Part shown: positions 28,737-40,362 of the stretch, one piece after another
Numbering within the stretch: position 1 is the stretch's first letter
Layout of the letters: every line of letters begins with the position of its first letter
From: Protula sp. h YS-2021
Taxonomy: Eukaryota > Annelida > Polychaeta > Sabellida > Serpulidae
Reading direction: 5' to 3'
NCBI GenBank assembly: GCA_949752745.1
Contig: OX457024.1
Span: 111,280,219-111,344,218 of the forward strand
Length of the DNA: 64,000 bases
The notes under the pieces: model-generated
The model's database searches: none
Seen by the model: only the letters and a program-made list of their open reading frames with translations
What the model was told of the DNA's origin: nothing
Made by a program: the position numbers and the translations under genes

Positions 28737-29156
28737 TTATAGTTCTTCAAACATTTTACAAAGCTTTGAATTCACTTCAACTCGTTCATTGTTGAATCGA
28801 ACAAGTTCTGATGCATTCGTCGTCAATGGAACGCCATCATCATAATGTAAAATAATTCTAGCAGCTACAACTAGCATGAGTTCAGCTGCCCAAGTTGTAT
28901 TCGCGCGGATAAATGCTGAATCAATGTCGTAAGTTGATGGTAAAAGTAGTTCTTCACATTCGTGTAGAAATGAGCGGATGAATTCATCTCTTGGAATTAT
29001 CTTTCCAACAGCTTCCCAATGCTTATGCAAATTCTTCACTTGTAAAATCCAATTAGATTCAAAAGCAGGAAGCTTTGAAAACACATAGTCAACATAGTTC
29101 ACTTTGAAGACGTCATCCATGGTCTCTACACATCGGTGAAGAAGTAATGTTGACAT
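28737..29156 (-). CDS. Small Polinton protein, first gene of the right cassette
   Basis: The 139-residue protein begins 22 bp inside the right TIR boundary, so its promoter must lie in the TIR. Residues ~11-85 are paralogous to the product at 27691-27978 (FKVNYVDYVFSKLPAFES, then W, then DEFIRSFLHECEE, then YDIDSAF). The C-terminal 50 residues are an extra helical extension. No family recognised. Confidence 0.6.
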   Translation of the reverse strand: MSTLLLHRCVETMDDVFKVNYVDYVFSKLPAFESNWILQVKNLHKHWEAVGKIIPRDEFIRSFLHECEELLLPSTYDIDSAFIRANTTWAAELMLVVAARIILHYDDGVPLTTNASELVRFNNERVEVNSKLCKMFEEL

Positions 29157-30240
29157 TGTTAATAATCAGGTGAAGGTGGAGAGCGATGTGTTCTGACGAT
29201 ACCTGAAAGCATTAAGAAAAGCATAATATGTTTTCAAAAAAAAAATTAAATTTTGGATTAGAACCCTGATTTTTACCCTACTACACCATGGTAAAATGTT
29301 CAAACTTATTTTATACATCATATTTTGTCAAAAAACAAAATTTGTTAAAGTTGGTCTAGAACCCTCATTTTTACTCTACTACACCATTGTATAATGTTTA
29401 AACTTATTTTATACATCATATGTTGTCAAAAAACAAAATTTGTTAAAATTGGTCTAGAACCACCATTTTTCAACTACTATGACTTTAGAATATTCAAATA
29501 AGTAGCGTGCTAAAATGTTCAAACTTATTTTATATATCATATGGTGTTAAAAACTAAATTTGTTAAAGTTGGTCTAGAACCACCATTTTTCCACTACTAT
29601 AACTTTAGAACATTCAAATAAGTAGCATGCTAAAATGTTCAAACTTATTTTATATATTATATGGTGTTAAAAACCTACATTTGTTAAATGTGCTTTAGAA
29701 GTGTCATTTTCCAACTACTATAACTTTAGAACATAACATTAGACTTAACGTAGGGAAATTCCCATTCCTTCTCAAATTTATTGATTGTTCCCACACTCGA
29801 GCGCACTCTGAATTTATCGATCGGTTTTCCCTCACACTCTGTACGAGTGCACTCTGAAATTATCGATCGGTTTTCCCTCACACTCTGTACGAGTGCACTC
29901 TGAAATTATCGATCGGTTTTCCACCACACTCTGTACGAGTGCACTCTGAAATTATCGATCGGTTTTCCACCACACTCTGTACGAGTGCATTCTAAAATTT
30001 CTCAGTCGGTTTTCCCCCACACTCTGTACACATGTACTTATGCTGTGTGTGTGTGGTTACTGTAATGGGGAAACCATTGAAATATGACTAATTAAATATT
30101 ATCATAATAATAATAATAAAAAAATAAAAATAAAAAAATAAAAAAAAAAGTTACACAGTCACATAATGTTACAGAGTCACATGATGTCACAGTCACATGT
30201 TGTCACATAATGTCACAGAGTCATAAAAGTGAACACAAAC

Positions 30241-30288
<48 letters not shown>

Positions 30289-30987
30289 TGACTTACCACA
30301 AGTCATTGGTTAATTTGTCTTCCAATCTTGCACTTCCCTTTTCCAAAGAATAACCAAATCTTTCACTTCTCTTTTCCAATGAATAGCTAATGTTTCACTT
30401 CCTTTTTCCAAAGAATAACCAATGTTTCACTTCGTCTCCTATGTGTATTCCAGTCAATCCTTCACTTGTTCTTCAACAGCACAGCACAACACAATAGGTA
30501 AGAGCAACTGTTTTCACTTTTTTTCCCATGTGTATCCAACGGCAGTCAGAGCATGAATGATGCAAATGTACACAGACAATGTGCTCTTATAGGAGTGTTG
30601 AATCACATCCTAGTTTCACTTCGTCTCCTATGTGTATTCCAGTCAACCCTTCACTTGTTCTTCAACAGCACAGCACAACACAATAGGTAAGAGCAACTGT
30701 TTTCACTTTTTTTTCCATGTGTATCCAACGGCAGTCAGAGCATGAATGATGCATATGTGCACAGACAATGTGCTCTTATAGGAGTGTTGAATCACATCCT
30801 GGGGGGGGGGGGGTCCCCATGGTATATGATTCTTCACCAGGGGGGGGGGGGGTCCCCATGGTATATGATTCTTCACCAGGGGGGGGGGGGTCCCCATGGT
30901 ATATGATTCTTCACCAGGGGGGGGGGTCCCCATGGTATATGATTCTTCACCAGGGGGGGGGGGGGGGTCCCCATGATATGAAAGTGA

Positions 30988-31072
30988 TGCCCGAGGGCGG
31001 GTTCGATCCATTGACCTTCAGATCATGGGTCCGCTTACGGGTCCTATGCTCTACCAACTGAGCCATTCAGGC
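30988..31072 (-). pseudogene. tRNA-like copy in right TIR (inner)
   Basis: Mirror of 14126-14210, with the same weakened T stem and one-mismatch box B. Confidence 0.5.
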
Positions 31073-31225
31073 CAGAAGGTTTATGATCGGGAAAATTTTC
31101 CTCATATACAATTAGAGCCACATGAAACATGATTTATAGGTCACGTGACATATGATTGACAGGTCACGTGACGAATGACTCACTTTGACAACCTAAATGA
31201 TATGATTGACAGAAAGTGAAAGTAG

Positions 31226-31311
31226 TGCCGGAGGGCGGGCTCGAACCACCGACCTTCAGATCATGCTTCAGCATTACGGGTCCTATGCTCTACCGACTGA
31301 GCCATTCCGGT
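31226..31311 (-). tRNA. tRNA-like gene in right TIR (outer)
   Basis: Mirror of 13887-13972: intact box A and box B, cloverleaf with a 13-nt candidate intron, apparent CGT anticodon with an unusual C33. Confidence 0.5.
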
Positions 31312-31583
31312 CAGAAGGTTATTGATCGGGAAAATATTCCTCATATACGGTGGGAGTTACATAACACATGATTGACACATGACACGTGACATATGACACG
31401 TGACACATGATTGACATGTCACGTGACTAATGATGTCATGATGACCTCATTATGACGTCATTCATACAGGCGCGCGCTCTTTCAATTACCATCTGGTCCA
31501 GAACTCTCATGAGAGTTCTGGACCACCCTGTGACGTCATTTTGGCGCCAATTTTTGGTCCAGAACTCTCGTTTCTTCCCTACT

Positions 31584-31589
31584 CATATC
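31584..31589. repeat. Polinton target-site duplication, right copy
   Basis: CATATC, identical to 13609-13614, immediately after the terminus. Confidence 0.95.
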
Positions 31590-31599
31590 TTTCAAACAT

Positions 31600-31845
31600 G
31601 TACACGCGTGCACACATATACACACATATACACGCGTGCACACATACACACATATATATACGCGTGCATATACATAGCATTCACACTACACGCCCATCCT
31701 GCCCAACTCACAAGCATTTACACATGCACACGCGTGCACACACATGCACACATACACCACATACACGCGTACACATATACAGACCTACACACATGTACAC
31801 GTGTACAAACATATGCACACATGCACACACACATACACACAGGGG
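31600..31845. repeat. CA-rich imperfect array next to the Polinton
   Basis: ACACGCGTGCACACATATAC-type units, with alternating purine-pyrimidine runs, begin 10 bp after the insertion site. His/Thr/Tyr-rich frames are repeat translations. Confidence 0.8.
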
Positions 31846-32351
31846 GTAGGAGTCCTCAGTTATAAGTCCCCGTTGTACTTAAGGGAGAAAAAGGCCCATT
31901 TTCCTGACAATAAACAATTAATCAGTGGCGTTTGTTAAAAACGTCGCTTTTTTCAGTCACTGAATTACAAATTGCAATATCCTGGAAGTCATTTATTTGG
32001 ATGTTTTTCTCTCACATAAAATTTGCTGATAATTTTACTTTGCTGCTAGCGAGGGTAGATTAATTTCCCTCCCAGCTGTTAAAACAATGACTGCAAATTT
32101 CACTACTGAGGAAATTAATTTAAAAACAAAATTTATGTATAACACAGACCTGTGGCATATTGAAAGGTGAAAAAGCAAGCACATTACCTGATTGGCCGGT
32201 TCCCGACAGGTCAAATTTTCTTTCTGGACAATCGGCGAGTAGCACTGATCTGGCTGGGAGGGAGAAAATGATCATGTCTCACTCGTCACAAGCAATGCGG
32301 TCATTGCGAATCCAAGCAAAATTGACCCCCTTTCTCCGAGTTTTCTTTTTT
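31846..32351. other. Host non-coding stretch, no gene seen
   Basis: Unique-looking AT-rich DNA without a recognisable exon. Confidence 0.45.
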
Positions 32352-32625
32352 TCTGTAGAATCACAGGGTAAGCTCTGTAGAAACACAGGGTTAGCTCTGT
32401 AGAAACACAGGGTTAGCTCTGTAGAATCACAGGGTTGGCTCTGTAGAAACACAGGGTTAGCTCTGTAGAAACACAGGGTTAGCTCTGGAGAAACACAGGG
32501 TTAGTTCTGTAGAAACACAGGGTTAGCTCTGTAGAAACATAGGGTTAGCTCTGTAGAAACATAGGGTTAGCTTGTAGAATCACAGGGTTAGCTGTGTAGA
32601 AACACACGCTTAGCTGTGTAGAAAC
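32352..32625. repeat. Tandem array, 22-bp units
   Basis: About 12 units built on CTGTAGAAACACAGGGTTAG, with variants TCACAGG and CATAGGG. Confidence 0.9.
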
Positions 32626-33800
32626 ACGCGCGAAAGGGGCATTTCCTTATCGTTGATTGCCTGTGGCACAGATATTTGTTGTCAGATTTTCATGTCAATT
32701 TTAATATGATATCATTAAAATGGAAACTTCAGAAATCGTAGATCTGCCCACAGGTTTTATCGCACACTTTTTCGTTTGTTATAAAAAAATTACGCCATAA
32801 CTTTAAGCAGAAAGGTTAACAACACGGGTTACTTTAAACGATTACTACCGGTGGGTGAAAATTTAAGGCCACTAAGGGCTATCGAAATAATAGAACCATT
32901 CCAAGTTTTAATCAAGAAAAAATCTAGTATTTCTCCACGTGATACGAAAAGCGTTTTGCATTTCAGGGAAGGACGAGAGCGAATCTTGACCTGGGTGTGT
33001 TTAGTTGGCCTGGCCTGTAGCTGATGGATGGCAAATTCTATTATATATTTTTGTTTAATTTTGCCGGAAATTGAAATTAATTCTTTATCTAGCATGCAAT
33101 ATTTTTAAGTAGTGCATTTTTAAGTGTAGCTAGGTTTGGGTGTTGTCCTTCTGTCCACGCGTCTACTCTGTCCGTCCGTCCGTCCATCCCCGGCTGTTAC
33201 TCTGATAATCTGTTTCCTATGATATTTGGAACATCGATAACCTATATTAGTGGATCGGTGCACATAATTTTTGCTTTGGCCGTGACCTAATGTCCCCCAC
33301 CTTCAGTTTGATCCTGTGATAAAATTAGATACTCAGCGACCAAATTCTACTGACTTTAAAGACACTTTTAATAAAGTTATAAAGTAAAGTAGTTTATTTT
33401 ATTTAGTGAAGTAAGTAATAATTTTACCGTGGTGCAGGGAACTGGAATAGGCATCATTAGTATATCTCCTGTGGGCAGTTTCCTGTTTGTTCTTGGGGTC
33501 TCTTGTCTTCCTGCCATCAACCACCCTTGCATCCATCTCTCACAATACCCCCACCCCCGATCACACTCCCCCCTCCCCCACCCGCCCCCATACCCAGTTC
33601 CATTTTAGGTATTTTTATTGTCTTTTGTCAAGCTTCGCTTTTATAATCTTGAAGACGAAAAATAAGCGTTTTATGAAATTGTTTTAAACCCATGGATTAA
33701 GAAATGTTCATTTGATTTCACCGGTCGCCAATTGTCAGGTGGACAGTTTAACTGGTGGCCACTTGTCCATGAGCTACTCTGACTGGTGACTACTGTGACT
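32626..33800. other. Host non-coding stretch, no gene seen
   Basis: Contains a CCGT microsatellite at 33169-33186 and a C-rich tract at 33540-33596. No gene recognised. Confidence 0.45.
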
Positions 33801-33912
33801 GGTGGCCACTTGTCCGGTGGATACTATGCCTGGGGACCACTTGTCCGGTGGATACTATGCCTGGGGACCACTTGTCCGGTGGATACTATGCCTGGGGACC
33901 ACTTGTCCGGTG
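33801..33912. repeat. Tandem array, 31-bp units
   Basis: About 3.5 units carry CACTTGTCCGGTGGATACTA and TGCCTGGGGAC. Decayed relatives extend back to about 33730. Confidence 0.85.
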
Positions 33913-34625
33913 GTCAGTTACCCTATACTCGTAATCGTCTGTCTAAGCTATATGCTGTAACTAGTTCTAGTTCTAGCTGTCGCTAGAATCACACAAATAA
34001 CACTGGCTTATTGTGCGATTTATTATACTGCTTCGAATCAAGGTTGTCAATCAAATCAAGCTTGTCAATCAAATCAATTCAACAACATTTTCAAATATAA
34101 GAATTTGGTGTTACAACTTGAATTCCTCCCGATATCGCAGGAACGATTTATTTTTTTTTTCTCTCTCTTTTTTTTTTTTTTTTTTTTTGTTGCTCAGAAT
34201 GATAGGGTGTTGTCTTGGCACCGCTGCTGCTCGGAGCCATCCGGTTAGATAGCGCGCTGTCGGTGACAATTTGCGTTATATGTAGATGAGCAGGATTAGA
34301 TTAAATGTTTGAAAACAAGTGTGACCACAACAAACATCTAATGCTGATATTCAGTCATTTCGTTATAATGTCTATAATGTTTTTGTTTTTTTAGCTAAAC
34401 AGGACAGATTAAGTCGAAAGTCACTTTCTGTATAAGAAACTAACATTTTAAAACAGGGATCCAGGGTAGAAAGTATGTAACAATAATCTTAATATGGCTC
34501 ATCCATTTTTAATTGTTTCACATTAAGTAGAAAATGACAGAATGAATAGCGGCTCATCAACGCCGATAATTTAGCGCTCTGTGACACTTTCCTGTAACAT
34601 CTTTGTGTTATTTTGATGGTTCGCC

Positions 34626-34671
34626 AGATGATGTGATGATGATGATGATGATGATGATGTTAATGATGATG

Positions 34672-34703
<32 letters not shown>

Positions 34704-34821
34704 GATGATGATGTTAATGATGATGATGATGATGATAGTGGGAGTGATGATAATAATGATGAAAATGATGGTAATGATGATGATGACAGTGATGATGATG
34801 ATGATGATGATGATGATGTTA

Positions 34822-34860
<39 letters not shown>

Positions 34861-34933
34861 GTAGTGGGAGTGATGATGATGATGATGATGATAGTGATGA
34901 TGATGACAGTGATGATTATGATGATGATGACAG

Positions 34934-35031
<98 letters not shown>
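34626..35031. repeat. GAT trinucleotide array
   Basis: About 400 bp of GAT repeats with interruptions (GTTAAT, GGTAGTGGGAGT, GACAGT). It gives poly-Met, poly-Ile and poly-His frames, which I reject as genes. Confidence 0.95.
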
Positions 35032-35289
35032 GTTGACCATGGTTTTCCCATATATCCGTGAGGTGCTTCTGTCTTCTGTTATATCCACGAATTTACGGGG
35101 AACAGACTTGACATCGAACAGGTGGGGTAGAGATCCCCACAATTTTTATGCATGCATTTATGAATTCTTTATGTTTGACCAGCTTCAATGACGTAAGCTA
35201 CTGCTGGCTTAGAGACATAAACAATCACCAGTTTCCTTTTGAATTTAAGTGTCGAGTGACTTGCAGACGGCGCTGCCATAGATTGTCAT

Positions 35290-35565
35290 GTCATGTACTC
35301 TACACATGTCATGTCTAGTAGTGTACATATGTTATGTCATGTACTGTTCACATGTCATACCATGTACTGTACATATATCATGTCGTGTACTGCACGCATG
35401 TCAGGCCATGTACAGCACACATGCCATGTACGTCATAGGCTATACACATGTGAAGTTCACGTGTCATATACTGTACACATGCCATGCCATGTCATGTCTT
35501 GCACTGCACACTTGTCATGAACGTCATATACCGTACACATGTCATGTACTGTACACATGTCAAGC
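35290..35565. repeat. Imperfect ACATGTCATGTACTGT array
   Basis: Loose repeats of CATGTCATGTACTGTACACA with many indels. Each contains palindromic ACATGT or TGTACA. Confidence 0.75.
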
Positions 35566-36397
35566 GTACAGCTCTTCAAGCCACTACCCCAACAATGCCT
35601 CGAAATTAAGAAATCTAGAGACAAGAATCACTACTGTCTACCAAATCAGTTTCCTAGAACGTATTAACCTACCGAAATTTCAATAAAATCTTGTTTGAAA
35701 AGACGCATGTCGATTTTAATTAAAATATAGGCTACAAGATAGAGTAATTGCGAAAAGATTTCCAATAATTGCTACTTCGTATGGAAAGCACATTTATTGG
35801 AGAAAGTGCAAGCTATTTGATTACCCCTGGACAAATAGATGCTATTTGGGCAAGACATCGTCGATTGCCAAGCAAAAACAAGTAGAACAAGAGATGAGAA
35901 TGGTCCGAAAACAAAACTGTTTACAAGAGCCAGTCATTTCGCAGAGAAACAGAGCAATTATATTTATATTCATTTGGAACGTTTTTGGCGTTAGCGTTAC
36001 AGCGCTTTCTCACTGGCGCTTACTTATTGATGTGACAGGGCGATATACGGGGATTGTTAAGAAAATGACAATTCTTATTTTACTGGGCTTGATATCTTAA
36101 AAACGCATAATCCTTTCTCATACCTTTACGAAATTGAGTTTAAACGGTTGGGTTTGCAACCTACTTTTTATAGTCTTCTGGGTGTAGTCACTGTAGTGGC
36201 CGACTGCCTTTCATAAATTGGCAATTACAAAATGGCAAATCAATTTTCATTGCCGGACTTGTGATTATTTTTCAGTAAGAGCCGTAAAATATATATATAT
36301 AAAATTGTAACCCGCTGTGAGACCAATCGCGGGGTGAACCATCTTGTAAATGGTTCCCTCCGTGTAAACTGGCCAAGCTTGGTAAAACGGACCACCT
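35566..36397. other. Host non-coding stretch, no gene seen
   Basis: An 84-codon frame at 35846-36100 shows no recognisable motif. Nothing else supported. Confidence 0.4.
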
Positions 36398-36560
36398 TTG
36401 CCAAAAGTGGCCACCACGACCAAAAAGGATCATTTTGGCCAAAAGACAACATTGACCAAAAATTACCACCATAGTCAAAAGGGACCACCGTGGCAAAAAA
36501 GACCACCTCGGCAAAAGAGACCGCCTTGGCCAAAAAGAACCACTTTTCTTAAGAACCCAA
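36398..36560. repeat. Imperfect CCAAAA/GACCACC array
   Basis: Short units such as GGCCAAAAGA and GGGACCACCGTGGCAAAAAA repeat with indels. Confidence 0.65.
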
Positions 36561-36647
36561 GCGCAGATTCTATAACAACAGAGCCTTACGAACAGCACCA
36601 TACCTGGAAAAAAGGACCAGTTTGGCAGGCTGCTTATTGCCGATGTT

Positions 36648-37106
36648 CCCCTACTATACCCCTACTATATCCCTACTCTATCCCTACTATAACACTACTA
36701 TAGCACTACTATAACACTACTATACCCCTACTGTATCCCTACTATACCCCTTCTATAACACAACTATAACCCTACTATACCCCTACTATAACCCTACTAT
36801 ACCCCTACTATACCCCTACTATAACACTACTATGTCCCTACTATAACACTACTATACCCCTACTATATCCTACTATGACACTACTGTAACACTACTTTGC
36901 ACTATTATCCCCTGTTATACCCCTACTATAACACTAATATACCCCTACTATACATAATTTAACACTACTATAACACTACTATTCCCCTACTATACCCCTA
37001 CAATAACACTACTATAACACTACTATAACACTACTATAACACTACTCTACCCCTATTTTAACACTACTGTACCCCAACTATACTGCTACTATAACACTAC
37101 TATAAC
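36648..37106. repeat. 11-bp minisatellite, left part
   Basis: Units of CCCCTACTATA and ACACTACTATA alternate. The array is split by the hAT-like element and resumes at 39268. Confidence 0.9.
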
Positions 37107-39267
37107 TAGGGGTGTGACGGTACGCCATGTCCACGGTTCGGTTCAAGTCGGTTCGGTACACTTAAGTTATTCGGTTCGGTTCGGTTTTGCAAAAATTATT
37201 TAAATTTTGCCGAAATGATAAATATTTGTATTTAGCTAAATATTTATCGTATAACACCCAATAATGGCTTTTAGCCATGTGATTGAAACAGAAACACCAA
37301 TTTATAAAATTTATAAAGCACAAATTGATAAATTAAAAGAATACTTTTCAAAAAAAAATAAAGCATCACTCCTTTAATATTTATTCAGTGACGAAGCATC
37401 TCAAACAGGTCTCCCCAAAGGAGGAGACCTAATAATGATTTTATTAATCATAAAATTGTTTTGCTTATTATCCCCTCGCCCAATTTTGTTGGCGAAGGGG
37501 ATATAGGATTTGGTTTGTCCGTCCGTCCGTCCCGCTTTTGGGTAGTGGTCTTGTATGCACAACTCCGACGAACGGGTAAGCACCCACATTTCAAATCCTA
37601 TACAGATTTACTCCTCATGTAAAAAAGGGCGAGGGGATTTGCAGCATTCCGGTGCTCTTGTTTAACAAGGTGTTCATTTTTTACAACAAATGTCTCGGAA
37701 TTCTCGTGAAATATTTAAAAAGTCACAGGAACTACAATTAAGCATAAATATCTCAAATAACAATCAATATACCTATCATTCCACATCACCAATTAAGTTA
37801 AAAACACCGTATTGTTTAAAATAAGAATTCTGAAACAAATCAAAAACCAGATAGTTTTTTTTTGGCAGGCCAGGTTATTCCAGAATAGACTACCGATAAT
37901 TCGAATGTCAAAGAAATCAAATAATGCTTCACATTTCTGATAACAAAGGGTAAAAATAAGTTGAAAAATGTAAATTTTATTTTTTAGTGAAAGAAGAACA
38001 AAAATATCGAAAAATGGAATCTACATTGGCTGCTTATCAAAATATCGGTAGTTCAGTATTAAACTAGAACTTCATTTCGCCAGCGAAATGTTAAACACTT
38101 GACAAAAATGAAAACGCAAAATACTTCCTTCAATGGCTTATTTCTTGAACAATATATAGCAAACAACACAGCTTGAATTCGTCTTATAAGCCGAGTAGTG
38201 TTTGGCTTTTGTTGACTTAAAGGTTTGATTGACTGATCAGGCATACGCCGTGTTATCTATTTGCGCAGTGAGAGCTCGCACAAAGCTGAGCAACTTTGTG
38301 CTCTGTGCTATGCGTGAAATGCTCCGCATTTACTTGCAAAAAATACACTCTTTTTACATGGCGTTTTAAACAAGAAAACGAAATCGAAGGCGAAAATAAA
38401 AAGTGTGATGCACGCGTTCATATCAAGTTCTACCAAAGTCCCAAGTTTCGTGGTCCTAGGGCTCGTAGTGCCATTTGAGGTGATGACACAAGAAATTCGA
38501 TCACTGTCAAGAACAAAAGATACCAACGGCTGCTCGCACAAATTCATAAACACCTTGCAAGCCAAAGGCTTGTCAAGTGTTAATAATCTATTGAAATTTA
38601 AAAGTTTTAAAGATTTATTTGTATTTCCTTTTTTCATTTTTTTTGTTTATAAGGAAAGAAAATAAGTTGTTTATGTAGTCTGCAACTAAAATTATGAAAT
38701 ATTGAAAAAAAAATCGATTTCTGTGACATTCGAATTATCGGTAGTCTATTGGGGAACAGCCTACTAGAAAATATCTGGTTTCTTATCTGTTTCAGAATTC
38801 TTATTTTAACTAATGCGATGTTAAAAGTATAGCCTGTAACAATCATTGCAGTTTTGCACTAACTTAAGTTTCAGTATATCACATAGCAGTCATTCAGTTT
38901 TGTTAGCAAATTCAACTTAAGAACATTTACAGAGTTTGTTAGTTACAACGCCATAAACAAAACGCCCTTACACATATTATAAGAAGCTTTAAACCTTGAA
39001 GTATACTTAGGAAGCATAATGTTAATGTCCCTGAGGGAACAGTTCACATTAAAATGTCGAGTGATAAGTTCTCAAAATTTACATATTTTTCTTTAAAAAA
39101 AAAGCGCGAAGCAGTATTTTATTTTATCGCTTCTACTATCAGTGAAAAAATTAAACCCAAAAAAAAACCCCGAAAATACCGCGGTTTTTCTCTTTCGGTT
39201 TTTTAACCGAACCGAACCGAAGAACCGCGGTCGGTTTTCGGTCACGGTACGAACCGTCACACCCCTA
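37107..39267. mobile_element. hAT-like non-autonomous DNA transposon inserted in a minisatellite
   Basis: Both ends show TAGGGGTGTGACGGT as perfect 15-bp inverted termini, followed by CGGTTCGGTT-rich subterminal sequence. Flanks are ACTATAAC on both sides (37099-37106 and 39268-39275), an 8-bp duplication as in hAT elements, although the target is itself an 11-bp repeat, which weakens that point. The 2161-bp interior has no transposase. It holds a nested inverted repeat (37816-37918 against 38715-38812) and, at about 37405-37665, a segment with CCGTCCGTCCGTCC and GGCGAGGGGATTTGCAG that looks like another dispersed element. Confidence 0.75.
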
Positions 39268-39500
39268 ACTATAACACTACTATTCCCCTACTATCACCTG
39301 CTATATCCCTACTATGACACTACTAGAACCCTATTTTAACACTACTGTAGGCCTACTGTACTCCTACTATAACAAAACTATGCCCCTACTATAACACTAC
39401 TATACCCTTACTGTATCCTTGCTATACCCCAACTATAACACTACTGTGTCCCTACTTTACCCTTACTAACCCCTACTATGCCCCTACTATACCCGTTCAA
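39268..39500. repeat. 11-bp minisatellite, right part
   Basis: Continuation of the array at 36648-37106 after the hAT-like insertion. Confidence 0.85.
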
Positions 39501-40362
39501 TGCCACTACTTTAATTGTGAAACCAAGTTCGAAACTACTTCAAAAGAACTCTTAGTCCACTTACGCATTTTACAAAACAGAACAGCCAAGCAGGAAGCCG
39601 AAATTCGAAACTCTTCAACTTTTACGAGAATAGAGAAGCATTTTGCGTAGCACATGTTCTCTGTAAAACACTCAAACAGACTGATGCATCTTTAAGTGGT
39701 TTACATAAAAACCTTCTCGTCTTTATGACATTCATTAATTTAGTATTCAACATCTTTTTTAACGATAAGGTTTCGTCGATGCTCTTTCTGTGGGTACTAT
39801 CATGCTCATGTATCGATGGCGGGAATAGTAACTATTTTAACTGCAGAAGTATTCAGAGAATTGAGAATATTAAGAGTATTCAGAGTTTTTAGAGTATTGA
39901 GAGTATTCCTAGTACTGAGAGTATTCATAGTATTCATAATACTGAGGTAATCCAGAGAATTCAGAGTGTGAGAGTATATAAAGTTTTGACAGTATTGAGT
40001 GTTGAGAGTATAAACTGCAAAGAGTCATGGCCTTCCCTATCTCTCTTTTGGAATAGCATGTGGTATAACTGAAAAATGTTTCATTACAAAACATGTCGCA
40101 TTACAAAACATGTCGCATTACAAAACATGTTGCATTACAAAACATGTGGCCTTAGAAAACCTGTCCGAAGTCCTCAAAATAATGTGGTATAATAAAACAT
40201 ATCGTGAAAACAAAACACGCGACAAAGTCAGACGTGTCGTACGTCAGCCAATTCGTGAAAGATGCGATAAAGAAAAAGATGTCACATAAAAAGAATGTAA
40301 TATAAACATGTCTTATAAACAAAGCATGCTGTATATCAAAACATGTGCAGGTGGGCTCAGAG
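39501..40362. other. Host non-coding stretch with small repeats
   Basis: Contains AGAGTATTCAGAG-type repeats (39850-40010) and four to five ACATGTCGCATTACAAA units (40090-40150). No gene seen. Confidence 0.5.

Larger units (their letters stand above)
13615..31583. mobile_element. Complete Polinton/Maverick (virus-like DNA transposon)
   Basis: The element is 17,969 bp, begins with AG and ends with CT, is bounded by CATATC duplications and has inverted repeats of about 2.4 kb. It encodes protein-primed DNA polymerase B, a retroviral-type integrase with chromodomain, an FtsK/HerA-type packaging ATPase, an adenain-type protease, major capsid and penton proteins, plus about ten small proteins. 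Genes form two convergent cassettes meeting at about 21.29-21.44 kb. All core frames are open and the TIRs are nearly identical: I noted one substitution near 13844 plus homopolymer length differences. This suggests a recent insertion. Whether it is mobile or makes particles cannot be seen from sequence. Confidence 0.97.
29178..31583 (-). repeat. Polinton right terminal inverted repeat (2406 bp)
   Basis: Reverse complement of the left TIR, 16 bp longer because of homopolymer runs (the A run at 30243-30286 is longer than its left counterpart). It carries the mirrored ~120-bp (29260-29735), 46-bp (29791-30030), 189-bp (30424-30800) and G-run (30801-30980) arrays and both tRNA-like genes. Confidence 0.95.

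Noticed and set aside
34603..35142. Poly-Met, poly-Ile and poly-His open frames
   Set aside because: They are translations of the GAT trinucleotide array in different frames.
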